Shown one piece after another: positions 14,719 through 22,950 of a DNA stretch of 31,036 nucleotides. The first letter of the stretch is position 1. Every line of letters begins with the position of its first letter. Below the pieces are notes generated by a model, which had not been told where the DNA came from, searched no databases, and saw nothing but the letters and a program-made list of their open reading frames with translations. The translations under genes and the position numbers were made by a program. Source of the DNA: an uncultured Bacilli bacterium (lineage in GTDB: Bacteria; Bacillota_I; Bacilli_A; RF39; UBA660); contig CAKPMC010000011.1 of NCBI GenBank assembly GCA_934167875.1, positions 1 through 31,036 of the forward strand. Reading direction: 5' to 3'.

Positions 14719-16557
14719 TTATTTTTGTTGCAAAAATTTTACTAATACTCTGTACAATTCTGTCTTATCAATTGGTTTAGATAAGTAGTCTTGAAATCCT
14801 TCTTGTAAATATTTTTCTTTCATACCAGAAATAGCATTAGCAGTTAAAGCAATAGTTGGTGTACTATATCCAGGTATTTCTATTAATTTATGGAAAGTTT
14901 CTACTCCACTCATCTTTGGCATCATATCATCCATTAAAACTAAATCATATTTATTACCAGCATTTATCTTATCAATACATTCAAAACCACTACTAGCAGT
15001 ATCAATTATACAAGAATAATCTTTTAGTAATCGTGTAGCTACTTTTAAATTAATCATATTATCATCAACTATTAATACTTTTTTATTTGATAAATCTAAA
15101 TGAGTAGCATTAATAGGAGTAACTGTTTCAGTTGCAATAGTAGGATTAGCAACTATTCTTTGATCTAGGGCAATAGTAAACTTAGAGCCTTCTCCATATA
15201 CACTTTGAACCACAATTTGTCCGCCCATTAATTCAAGTAATTTCTTAGTAATAGCAAGACCTAATCCAGTACCTTCTATAGTATTATTTTTTTCTATATC
15301 AAGTCTTTCAAATTTAGTAAACAATTTATCTATACTTTCAGGTTTAATACCAATACCGGTATCTTGAACTGATATTATTAACCTACAAATATCATCTTTT
15401 CGAACTGAAGTAACTTTTAATTCAAACCAACCCTCTTTAGTATATTTTAAAGCATTAGTAAGCAAGTTAAGTACTACTTGTTTAACACGTACTTTATCAC
15501 CATATAAATACCTAGGAAGACTAGGATCAATACTAACTCTAAAATCAAGTGGTTTATCACCTAATCTAGATTTAGTTAAACTAATAAGCTCTTCAAATAC
15601 TTTATTAATATCGTATTCAGTGTTAACTATTTCTAATTTATTAGCTTCTATCTTACTAATATCAAGTATACCATTTACAATATCAAGAAGAGTATCACTA
15701 GCCATTAAGATGTCATTTACTTCTTCTTTGGCTTGTTCTGGTAAATCTTCTTCTGATAAAGCTTGACTAAAACCAACTATAGCATTAAGTGGTGTTCTTA
15801 TTTCATGTGACATACTACTTAAAAATTCACTCTTAGCATTATTGGCATGTTCAGCTTCACTCTTAGCAATGTTTAGTTGTTCAATCATTTTAACATCTGG
15901 GTTTTCAATTGTGAAATACATTAAGAAAGTAATAAATGCTTCCATTGGTGTCGTTAACAATGCATCAGGATAAATCATTTGAAATGCTACTACAGGAAAG
16001 CTGACAAAAATATATCCTAGAAGCGGAATACATTTAATTTTTTTAACATTTTTATAATTAATTAACATAGATATAACTGCAAATGTAGCGTATATAATAC
16101 CTACAATATAAGAAAAATTAGCAGCTGGTCCATATGTATACATTACCCCATCTGTATAGTAATTAAGGGGCAATATGTACAAAATTATACAAATTATAAA
16201 ATACATTATCCAAAATATTATTTTACTATTTTTGTAGAAGTTACTTTGTTTAAATTCATTATCATTAACTTTTTTAAACGAAATAATAAAAGTATAAAAA
16301 GTAAATAATGATATCCAAGTAAAAAGTAATAATAAATAAGTTCTTTGAGTAAGAAAATTAATAATTGGCATTATTTCTATCCTTTTTAATGTGAATCCAC
16401 AAAAAAATTCAACAATTATACTAAAAAAGGTAATTATTAACATTTTTGAAAATATATTATTTTCGATGTTATTAATTCTTTTTTTATAAAAGTATGCAAC
16501 TATTAACAGCAAAGTATAAAAAACACTCGCTACTGAAATGAAAATTGTACTTGTCAT
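14719..16557 (-). CDS. Hybrid sensor histidine kinase with multi-TM sensor
   Basis: 612 residues. Residues 1 to about 215 hold six or seven transmembrane helices without a sizeable external loop, suggesting a ligand sensed within or near the membrane. A short coiled linker (MIEQLNIAKSEAEHAN) leads to HisKA with His251 (SSMSHEIRTPLN), then the ATPase with N-box Asn368 (NLLTNALKYT), DTGIGI (399-404) and EGTGLGL (428-434). The C-terminal receiver (about 492-612) has Asp543 (LVLMDDMMP), Thr572 and Lys594 (LSKP). It therefore passes phosphate His251 to Asp543 and on to the Hpt of the next gene. The GGGAGATG site precedes an ATG start. It begins 20 nt after the acyl-CoA-synthetase-like gene, so lipid or envelope state may be the signal; that is inference. 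Confidence 0.93.
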   Translation of the reverse strand: MTSTIFISVASVFYTLLLIVAYFYKKRINNIENNIFSKMLIITFFSIIVEFFCGFTLKRIEIMPIINFLTQRTYLLLLFTWISLFTFYTFIISFKKVNDNEFKQSNFYKNSKIIFWIMYFIICIILYILPLNYYTDGVMYTYGPAANFSYIVGIIYATFAVISMLINYKNVKKIKCIPLLGYIFVSFPVVAFQMIYPDALLTTPMEAFITFLMYFTIENPDVKMIEQLNIAKSEAEHANNAKSEFLSSMSHEIRTPLNAIVGFSQALSEEDLPEQAKEEVNDILMASDTLLDIVNGILDISKIEANKLEIVNTEYDINKVFEELISLTKSRLGDKPLDFRVSIDPSLPRYLYGDKVRVKQVVLNLLTNALKYTKEGWFELKVTSVRKDDICRLIISVQDTGIGIKPESIDKLFTKFERLDIEKNNTIEGTGLGLAITKKLLELMGGQIVVQSVYGEGSKFTIALDQRIVANPTIATETVTPINATHLDLSNKKVLIVDDNMINLKVATRLLKDYSCIIDTASSGFECIDKINAGNKYDLVLMDDMMPKMSGVETFHKLIEIPGYSTPTIALTANAISGMKEKYLQEGFQDYLSKPIDKTELYRVLVKFLQQK

Positions 16558-16577
16558 ATATTACATCTCCCACGATT

Positions 16578-18617
16578 TTATTTGCTATAATTACTAGCAT
16601 AGAATTTTTTTGTAACAATTTGTTCAACATTTTTATAATCAACCTTACTATTTTTAGTATAAGGAAGTTGATCAATACAAGTAAATAATCCTGGCATATA
16701 ATATTCTGGTAAATTTTTTTGACACATTTCTTTAATATTTTCTAAAATAGCATCTTTTTCTTCTAAATATTCCTTTTTAATAACAATTACAGCTGCTGGA
16801 ATTTCACCATTTTCCTCATTTTTAATTCCAACTACACAGCAGCTATCTACAAATTTATTTTCTCTAATCAAGTCTTCTATCGCTGAAGCTGAAACTTTAA
16901 ATCCTCTATTAATAATTAATCTTTTCATTCGCTCATCAAAATATAAAAAATTATTATCATTAAAATGGCCTATATCACCAGTATGAAGCCAATAAGATCC
17001 ATCATCATGTTGTCTAATTATTTTTTGTGTTTCTTCAGGATTGTTTAAATATTCCTTCATTTGTGTTGGAGTTTGAATACATATTTCACCCTGTTCGCCA
17101 TTAGAAACCTCTTTTCCTGTTTCTGGATCAAATATTCCAATATTGTTTCCAACATGAGGAATTCCGATACTTTCTATTTCATTTTTACCATTTAAATTAG
17201 TTGATGCACAAGAAGCAACTTCCGTCATACCATAACCTTTTATTATTTCTGATGTTGAACCAAATTCTTTTAAAAATTCATTTAGTTCTTTTTCTTTAAT
17301 TGGATCTAGTTTGTCACCACCACAACCTGCAGTTTTTAAAAATGATAATGAAAAATGATTTAATTTATCCTGTAATTTATTAATTTTCTTTTTCAATTCA
17401 CCCATTTTTTGAAGTGAACTATTATCATGAAAAGTTTCATTAGAAATTAAATTATATTCATTAGTTAATCGTTTGATTTCATATTTAAAATCATCAACAT
17501 AAGCTTTCAAATAATTCCAATGCATAGGTATAGCTAATACATGATCTGGCTTAAATTTTTGAAGAATATCAGGAAAGTCTCTTCCAACAACCTTAGGATA
17601 TACAATATTAGTCATTCCTAAACATAAAGGCATGTGAAGAGCATTAACGGCACCGTATGCAACAAAAATAGGAATAATATTTAAAAATGATTGGCTCCTA
17701 TTATAGTCAACATTAGCTAACTGATAAAACTTTGCCATTGAATTAAAATTATCATTAGTCAAAACAACAGATTTAGGAACATTTGATGTACCACTAGTAT
17801 GTACAATTGCCGCTGGAGCATCTTTTTGATATGGTGTACTTACAATATCCTTATGATTTCTTCCTAATTTTAGAAAATCATTCCATGTAATTACATTATT
17901 ATTTTTCTTTAATGTATTCTTAATAATTTTAGTAGTATTATTTCTTACTTCTTTTTCAGCAGGTGTCATAGCTTTTTTCTCCTGAAAATTAGTTAATATT
18001 TTGCCGAGTTCAGGAACCTCATCCATTGCATTTAAAAATATAACTTTTTCAACAGAAGTATCCCCAATTATAGAACTAAATTCATTATATGCTGAATCAA
18101 AAGTAAATAAAATTTTAGTCTTTCCTTCATCTATATAATGTTTCATTCCATCCTTATCGGTCCTTAAATCTGTAAAATCTGCAACAGCACCAATTTTATT
18201 GAGTGCATACATTAAATAAACTGTTTGTGGTAAGGTAACAGAATTAACAACAACTATATCGCCAGGTTTTACACCTAGTTCAAGCAAAGATTTAGCTACA
18301 CTATCAATCTTTTTAAATAATTGACCATAAGTTGTTTTCAAGCCAAAAAAATTAATAGCTATTCCATTCATATTATCTTTATTACATTCATATAAATAAT
18401 CATATATTTTTGCCTTAGGAAGTTCAGTTAAAATTGCTTCATCAGAATAATTAATTAACCATTCTTTATTCATTGTATCTTTATCAAACATAGGTCCTTG
18501 CAATCTTCCATCATTCAATTTTTTTAACTGTAAATTACGTTTTCTTTGTTCTTCCTCAGTAAGAGAGGCTAACTTTTTTCTATAATCTAAAAGATTATCA
18601 ACATTCTCATTTTTCAT
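16578..18617 (-). CDS. AMP-binding acyl-CoA synthetase-like enzyme
   Basis: ANL-superfamily enzyme that should activate a carboxylic acid as acyl-AMP and pass it to CoA or another thiol. 679 residues. Core motifs: HTSGTSNVPK (A3, 273-282; the usual second T-G is S-N), GYGMTE (461-466), HTGD (545-548), the A8 hinge 'ERMKRLIINRGFKVSASAIE' and the catalytic Lys658 in YTKNSKVDYK. A charged coiled insertion lies at about 378-421 (EIKRLTNEYNL through KLQDKLNH), and an N-terminal extension of about 60 residues precedes the domain. The substrate (fatty or aryl acid) is not evident. The ATG overlaps the stop of the upstream membrane-protein gene by 1 nt (TAATG), so the two are coupled. No acyl carrier protein or beta-oxidation gene is nearby. 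Confidence 0.9.
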   Translation of the reverse strand: MKNENVDNLLDYRKKLASLTEEEQRKRNLQLKKLNDGRLQGPMFDKDTMNKEWLINYSDEAILTELPKAKIYDYLYECNKDNMNGIAINFFGLKTTYGQLFKKIDSVAKSLLELGVKPGDIVVVNSVTLPQTVYLMYALNKIGAVADFTDLRTDKDGMKHYIDEGKTKILFTFDSAYNEFSSIIGDTSVEKVIFLNAMDEVPELGKILTNFQEKKAMTPAEKEVRNNTTKIIKNTLKKNNNVITWNDFLKLGRNHKDIVSTPYQKDAPAAIVHTSGTSNVPKSVVLTNDNFNSMAKFYQLANVDYNRSQSFLNIIPIFVAYGAVNALHMPLCLGMTNIVYPKVVGRDFPDILQKFKPDHVLAIPMHWNYLKAYVDDFKYEIKRLTNEYNLISNETFHDNSSLQKMGELKKKINKLQDKLNHFSLSFLKTAGCGGDKLDPIKEKELNEFLKEFGSTSEIIKGYGMTEVASCASTNLNGKNEIESIGIPHVGNNIGIFDPETGKEVSNGEQGEICIQTPTQMKEYLNNPEETQKIIRQHDDGSYWLHTGDIGHFNDNNFLYFDERMKRLIINRGFKVSASAIEDLIRENKFVDSCCVVGIKNEENGEIPAAVIVIKKEYLEEKDAILENIKEMCQKNLPEYYMPGLFTCIDQLPYTKNSKVDYKNVEQIVTKKFYASNYSK

Positions 18618-19258
18618 TATTTATTTTCCTTTCCCAAAAGTTTATCAATTTTTTGAATAATTACTCCATAAACAACATAAGTAATATAAATGACCAAACA
18701 ATTAATGCAAACTTTAACAATACCAAATTCCTCAATATTTAAATAATTATATGGGTATTTAGCACCACCTAAAAACATTCCTCCAAAGAATCCATATATT
18801 GAAGTAAATACTCCATATAATATAATTATTGTACTCCATATAAATGGATAATTTGATTTTAAATTTCCTTTTTCGCCAAATATTAGATAATCAAGCATTA
18901 TCAGTATAGGCGTATATAAATGCACAATTATACACGATGTCATGTGATTTATGTAAATACCAAAATCACCACTAGAAGCAACCAATAGCCAATAGCCAAA
19001 CATAGTAAGTGTTATTGCCATTGTTACCATACCCTTAAAAATATAATATATATTATTTTTCTTTAATTTATTACATAATCTTAATATTATAGTAACTAAA
19101 TAAAAAATAAAACACATTAAATTACTAAGCAACGTAAAATACAATAACATACGCAAAGAACCTATTTTAAAATTTAGATATAATCCAATTCCACATACAA
19201 CCAAAATGAATAATTTAAATAGGAAAGAAAGTCTTTCTTTTGTACTATTAAATTTCAT
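18617..19258 (-). CDS. Pr6Pr/AIG1-type polytopic membrane protein
   Basis: 213 residues, about six transmembrane helices. Thr42 in YFTLLSN and His113 in 'VHLYTPILIMLDYLIF' are placed like the catalytic threonine and histidine of the FAR-17a/AIG1 family; human AIG1 and ADTRP hydrolyse fatty-acid esters of hydroxy fatty acids within the membrane. The HxxxPxxxxxDY pattern is common in bacterial Pr6Pr proteins, whose function is not established. It has an AGGAG site and ATG start. It is the first gene of the operon and is translationally coupled to the acyl-CoA-synthetase-like gene. A release-and-activate pair for membrane fatty acids is therefore attractive but unproven. Confidence 0.8.
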   Translation of the reverse strand: MKFNSTKERLSFLFKLFILVVCGIGLYLNFKIGSLRMLLYFTLLSNLMCFIFYLVTIILRLCNKLKKNNIYYIFKGMVTMAITLTMFGYWLLVASSGDFGIYINHMTSCIIVHLYTPILIMLDYLIFGEKGNLKSNYPFIWSTIIILYGVFTSIYGFFGGMFLGGAKYPYNYLNIEEFGIVKVCINCLVIYITYVVYGVIIQKIDKLLGKENK

Positions 19259-19312
19259 AAATTCTCCTACTTATATATATTTACTACACTAATTAAATTA
19301 TAAAATAAAATT

Positions 19313-19341
19313 TAAAAAAAACAACATAATTTGTTGCTTTT
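19313..19341. terminator. Hairpin terminator between serine hydrolase and Pr6Pr operon
   Basis: CAACA (19322-19326) / TGTTG (19332-19336), flanked by an A8 run on the left and CTTTTT on the right. It is usable on either strand; on minus it is a second stop after the serine-hydrolase gene. The rest of the 182-nt gap is AT-rich, with a possible TATAAT -10 for the Pr6Pr operon but no clear -35. Confidence 0.65.
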
Positions 19342-19410
19342 TGTCATTTTTTGTAAACTAAATGTAATTTTATTATCATTTATCTCTATATTATATATTT
19401 TATAATATTA

Positions 19411-19438
19411 AAAGAGATATACAAAAGTATATCTCAAA
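19411..19438 (-). terminator. Terminator of the serine-hydrolase gene
   Basis: Perfect 9-bp stem GAGATATAC (19414-19422) / GTATATCTC (19427-19435), AAAA loop, short U-run on the minus strand. 5 nt past the stop codon. Confidence 0.75.
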
Positions 19439-19440
19439 GA

Positions 19441-20850
19441 TTACATTTTAATATTAATTTCTTCTTGTTTGTCTTTTTCAGATTCATAATTTTTAAGTAC
19501 AGAATCTAAGAACATTAATTTAATAGATAACTCGGCCGTTAACTCTGTTATTGGATCACTAGTCTTACCAAGAGATACCATACTTCTAACATCAATTAGT
19601 TTAAACTCTTGATTGTTAACAGCAAAATTTTTAATTAAAATACTCTCTTTAAAATTATTTCTATCATTATTAACTGGATCTTTAGCTATCCATTTCTGTA
19701 AAGCACGGGAATTAATTTCTTTTTGTAAAGTAGTTGCATATTCTAAATCCATAGAAGCTGGATTTAACAAAATAGAATTACTATTTACATAAACTCCATT
19801 TGATAAATGATACCTACTTGCTCCAAAAACATTTCTAGTACTACCCTGCACTCTAAAACTTTCACGTGATTCATTATTACTAACAAAAGATTTATCTAAA
19901 CCTTCTTCATGATAAACATAAGTATTACCCATAATGCCTCTTCTATTATCATTAAGGCCAGGTATATAAACATCTTTAACCATTTCCTCTGGTAGTAGTT
20001 TATCTTCTAAAACACCACTACCAACTTTTAATAAATCAGAATTATTTGCAAATACTCCAGCATGTCCACTATATCCACCTAATATTACTGCCTTAGGATC
20101 ATTTACTAATCCAATACTACTATTAGGAGAAGCAGTTAAATCTTGATACCTATTAGTAGGAACATTTACATAAGTATTTTTTAAATTTAATTTAGAAACA
20201 ATATATTGATTAAACAATTCTTCATAAGTTTTATGAGTAGTAGCTTCCATTACTTCTTTTAAAATCATCATACCAATATCATTATAATTATATTTATCTT
20301 TTGATACCACTTCAGTATTAAACAAAATATCATAAGCTTGACTATTGCTACTAGCATCTTCTATTCTACCTGGTGTTCTAAATTCAACATTAAAACTAGT
20401 AATATCACCTATCGTTAAATCACCTAATTGCGTAAATCGAGGATCTAGTTCAGAAACTTTACTATCAAAAGACAAAATACCATCATTAATTAAATTATAT
20501 GCAATAATTTGTGTAAATAATTTACTACAAGAAGCTATATCAAACATAGTATTTTCATCGATTTTTTTATTCTTATTAGAATCTGTATAACCATCCATTA
20601 CCTGTACTGTAGTATTTCCAACATGAACTCCAACACTATAGCCAGGAATTAAATCTCTATCATTTAATATTGAAGCAATATCATTAGTATATTTTTCTAA
20701 TAATTCTTCTATCATTTCTTTTTTAGTTTTATCCTTACCATGTATTAAGACTTGATTTACTTCCTCTAATAATTGATTTAATTTACCATAATCCATTTTA
20801 ATACCATTACGATATAAGTCTAAAATAAATTTTCCTAATTGTTCTTCCAT
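19441..20850 (-). CDS. Serine hydrolase of the class C beta-lactamase family
   Basis: 469 residues. The catalytic SxxK is Ser107-Lys110 (IASCSKLF), the second motif is YND (189-191; consensus YxN, as in many esterases) and the third is HAG (263-265, GGYSGHAGVF). 'LFNQYIVSKLNLKNTYVN' is typical of this fold. Unlike most relatives there is no signal peptide or membrane anchor, so it should be cytosolic. An N-terminal helical stretch (about 1-60) and a long C-terminal part (about 380-469) ending in charged residues lie outside the core. Peptidase, esterase or transferase activity is possible; true beta-lactamase is unlikely inside the cell. AGGAGA site, ATG start; a TGTTATAAT extended -10 lies about 22 nt before it. 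Confidence 0.85.
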   Translation of the reverse strand: MEEQLGKFILDLYRNGIKMDYGKLNQLLEEVNQVLIHGKDKTKKEMIEELLEKYTNDIASILNDRDLIPGYSVGVHVGNTTVQVMDGYTDSNKNKKIDENTMFDIASCSKLFTQIIAYNLINDGILSFDSKVSELDPRFTQLGDLTIGDITSFNVEFRTPGRIEDASSNSQAYDILFNTEVVSKDKYNYNDIGMMILKEVMEATTHKTYEELFNQYIVSKLNLKNTYVNVPTNRYQDLTASPNSSIGLVNDPKAVILGGYSGHAGVFANNSDLLKVGSGVLEDKLLPEEMVKDVYIPGLNDNRRGIMGNTYVYHEEGLDKSFVSNNESRESFRVQGSTRNVFGASRYHLSNGVYVNSNSILLNPASMDLEYATTLQKEINSRALQKWIAKDPVNNDRNNFKESILIKNFAVNNQEFKLIDVRSMVSLGKTSDPITELTAELSIKLMFLDSVLKNYESEKDKQEEINIKM

Positions 20851-20892
20851 AAGTTATCTCCTATACACATATATATTATAACAGATAATACT

Positions 20893-21543
20893 TTAACTAT
20901 AATTTTTAATTTTTATCTTAGGAATATTAGATAATCTATCTATATCAAAGATGTCACCCTTACCATCAGACATTTCTCTAAATTTTATATCAAGATTCCT
21001 TTTTATAATAGATAAGGCTATTTTTCTTAAACTATTGTATTTACTGATTATATCATCAATACTTTGATATCTATCACTTTCTATATACTGTAGTAATCTT
21101 ATATCAACTGACTTAATATTATTGGGAGTTATTATTTTTTTTGATACAAATTCATTACCATAATGGCAACTATTTCTAGCTGCTTTAATATCACTAGACA
21201 CTAATAAATCAACTAAACTACTATCATAAGGATCATACTCTTCTTCATCACGATATAAATCAGTTAATCCAACTATAGATAGTGATATACCTGTCTTTCC
21301 ATTAATATGAGATTCAATATCATCCATTACTTTAAGAGTATCATTAGTATAATTTCTTATTCCTAATTTATTTAATTCTTCTAATGATAAAATACCATGT
21401 TTAATTATGGATTTAGTTAAAAGATACTGTGTATTATGATGATACTTAGCATCAGTAACATCACTAGTCCCAATCATAATATCATTCAATGTATATCTAA
21501 TATATTCTAATACATATTTTTCTTCTAATAATACTTCATTCAT
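20893..21543 (-). CDS. Uncharacterised soluble protein
   Basis: 216 residues from the ATG at 21543, which has TGAGGT 6-7 nt upstream; an in-frame TTG 12 nt further up (21555) is less well placed. No signal or membrane segment. It looks largely helical and acidic, with 'DLYRDEEEYDPYDSSLVDLLVSSD' in the middle and a basic C-terminus (IPKIKIKNYS). It has a His-rich 'DAKYHHNTQYLL' stretch. I do not recognise a family. It lies between a GNAT gene (70 nt upstream) and the serine hydrolase (43 nt downstream) and may share their transcript. Confidence 0.7.
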   Translation of the reverse strand: MNEVLLEEKYVLEYIRYTLNDIMIGTSDVTDAKYHHNTQYLLTKSIIKHGILSLEELNKLGIRNYTNDTLKVMDDIESHINGKTGISLSIVGLTDLYRDEEEYDPYDSSLVDLLVSSDIKAARNSCHYGNEFVSKKIITPNNIKSVDIRLLQYIESDRYQSIDDIISKYNSLRKIALSIIKRNLDIKFREMSDGKGDIFDIDRLSNIPKIKIKNYS

Positions 21544-21613
21544 AAAATACCTCAAAACAAATAATATTTTATCATAAGTTCATAATTAGACAAACAATTA
21601 AATTATATCAAAT

Positions 21614-22171
21614 TTAAATTATTCCATCTTTTAATTTAGAATAAACTTTTAAGTGTGTTCTTTTTCCAGTTATCTTATCTATCATTCTATATTTTAAAGT
21701 AGCTTCATAGATTAACCCAGCCTTTTCCATTACCCTACCACTTCCAACATTATCGATAATATGACGAGCATATATTAATTCAAAGCCCACCTCATTAAAC
21801 AAAAAATCAAGTACTTTTTTTAAAGCTTCAGTTCCATATCCTTTATTCCAATACTTACTACCATAGCAGTATCCAATTTCTGCTGTTTTCTGTTCTATAT
21901 TTTTTCTAACTACTTCAATTGTACCAATTATTTCACCAGTATTTTTTAATTCAACAACCCATCTGTAGGTATGCTCTAATTTGTAATCGTCTTCCCACTT
22001 TTCAAATAACTGTAATGTAACATTAACATTTTTATGTGGATTCCATGTAACATATCTAGTTACTAATTCATCATTAGTCCAATTTTCAAAAGCTTGGTAA
22101 GCATCTTCTTTTTTTATTTTTCTTAATATTAATCTATCTGTTTCTAATAAAACAGTTCCTAAATCTTTCAT
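21614..22171 (-). CDS. GNAT acetyltransferase, RimJ/RimL type
   Basis: 185 residues, Acetyltransf_3 fold. The opening TDRLILRKIKKEDA is classic for this group. The acetyl-CoA loop is WNKGYGTEAL (QxxGxG/A position), and 'DNVGSGRVMEKAGLIYE' is the motif B region. Relatives acetylate protein N-termini, aminoglycosides or small molecules; nothing here points to one target. AGGAGG site with ATG start. It follows the unidentified RNA gene, whose terminator is about 118 nt upstream; a possible TATAAT at 22195-22200 has no good -35. Confidence 0.88.
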   Translation of the reverse strand: MKDLGTVLLETDRLILRKIKKEDAYQAFENWTNDELVTRYVTWNPHKNVNVTLQLFEKWEDDYKLEHTYRWVVELKNTGEIIGTIEVVRKNIEQKTAEIGYCYGSKYWNKGYGTEALKKVLDFLFNEVGFELIYARHIIDNVGSGRVMEKAGLIYEATLKYRMIDKITGKRTHLKVYSKLKDGII

Positions 22172-22288
22172 ATAATACCTCCTATTTTTTCTTAATTATA
22201 CTAAGGATATGACTTCTATATCCTATTAAATCTTCTCCCTCGAATTTGGTGTATAATCCTCCTTTCTTAATATTAGTCCTTATAGTAA

Positions 22289-22382
22289 TAAAAAAACACG
22301 GAAAATCACTATAATTAGTGACTCCGTGTAATACGTGTAGGTTTTAACCCTGTTGAGCTTTATATCAACACTCACTCGACTT
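22289..22382 (-). ncRNA. Unidentified structured RNA, about 95 nt
   Basis: Bounded by a strong promoter and a strong terminator on the minus strand. It begins near GGTCAAGTCGAG. CGAGTG pairs with TACACG as an outer stem; inside it TGTTGA/TCAACA (8-nt loop) and AGG/CCT (loop GTTAAAA) make a three-way junction. The 3' end is a terminator hairpin, ACACGGA-TCACTA / TAGTGA-TCCGTGT, then seven U (22296-22290). It could be a stand-alone small RNA or a leader/attenuator for the GNAT gene. It does not match purine, preQ1, SAM, T-box, ZTP or fluoride motifs that I know. After the terminator, about 118 nt precede the GNAT start, with an orphan AAAGGAGG (22265-22258) lacking a start codon and a 6-bp hairpin (GGATAT/ATATCC). 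Confidence 0.65.
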
Positions 22383-22388
22383 GACCAA

Positions 22389-22417
22389 ATAATAACAAAA
22401 TGTAACTACTATGTCAA
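22389..22417 (-). promoter_or_regulatory. Promoter of the unidentified RNA
   Basis: Minus strand TTGACA (22417-22412), 17-nt spacer, TATTAT (22394-22389). One of the best promoters in the window. It starts 17 nt past the GreA-like stop codon, with no terminator in between. Confidence 0.8.
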
Positions 22418-22433
22418 TAAGTATTTTATATAA

Positions 22434-22928
22434 TTATCTAACTTTTTCAATAATATTAACTTTAATTGTTATTCCATTAACTTCATAACTACTAGTAGTT
22501 CCAATTTTCTTTAGATATATACATCTTCCTAAAGGGCTATTTATAGATACTTCATCAATATCGCTAAAATGATTGGTTTTATAACTAGCTGTTAGTAAAA
22601 ACTTATCCATTTCGCTACTACCGTCTTGATATATAAGCTCTAGTTCTACTATGTCATCGATATCTACCAAATTATCATTATTTTTTCTCTCAATAACTAC
22701 AATATCTTTATTTTTCTTAATTATATTTTCTATTTGAGTTAATAAATTATCTTCCTGCCTAACTATATCTTCAAACACAAAGTTATCATGCCAACCATCA
22801 CCAGGAGCTTCTTCATAAGCTTGTTTTTTAGATAAATTATTTTGATTTAACTTTTCTTTAAGTTTGTCAATTTCCTCTAAATATTGGTTATACCCATCCT
22901 TACTAAGATAAATTTTATCTTTTAACAT
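22434..22928 (-). CDS. Divergent GreA/GreB-like factor
   Basis: 164 residues. An N-terminal coiled coil (about 12-35 and 52-75) is joined by a tip GDGWHDNF (43-50), replacing the canonical GDLSENAEY. The C-terminal FKBP-like domain ends with SPLGRCIYLKKIG, the conserved Gre signature. Gre factors insert the tip into the polymerase secondary channel and stimulate cleavage of backtracked RNA with two acidic tip residues. Here Asp44 and Asp48 could serve, but Trp and His are added. It may be a Gre paralogue with changed activity. The start at 22928 has GGAGG 5 nt upstream; an ATG four codons earlier has none. It is the last of a run of genes from the ASCH-Nudix gene. Confidence 0.82.
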   Translation of the reverse strand: MLKDKIYLSKDGYNQYLEEIDKLKEKLNQNNLSKKQAYEEAPGDGWHDNFVFEDIVRQEDNLLTQIENIIKKNKDIVVIERKNNDNLVDIDDIVELELIYQDGSSEMDKFLLTASYKTNHFSDIDEVSINSPLGRCIYLKKIGTTSSYEVNGITIKVNIIEKVR

Positions 22929-22950
22929 AGTAACCTCCATAACTTATTTA

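Noticed and set aside
16484..16675. A 63-codon minus-strand frame across the kinase start
   Set aside because: It overlaps both the kinase N-terminus and the end of the acyl-CoA-synthetase-like gene in another frame and has no conserved features.
22182..22346. An open frame of about 54 codons on the minus strand, ending with KFEGEDLIGYRSHILSIIKKK-like residues
   Set aside because: It has no ATG, GTG or TTG start near the AAAGGAGG at 22258-22265 and runs straight through the RNA terminator. It is more likely chance or a decayed remnant than a gene.
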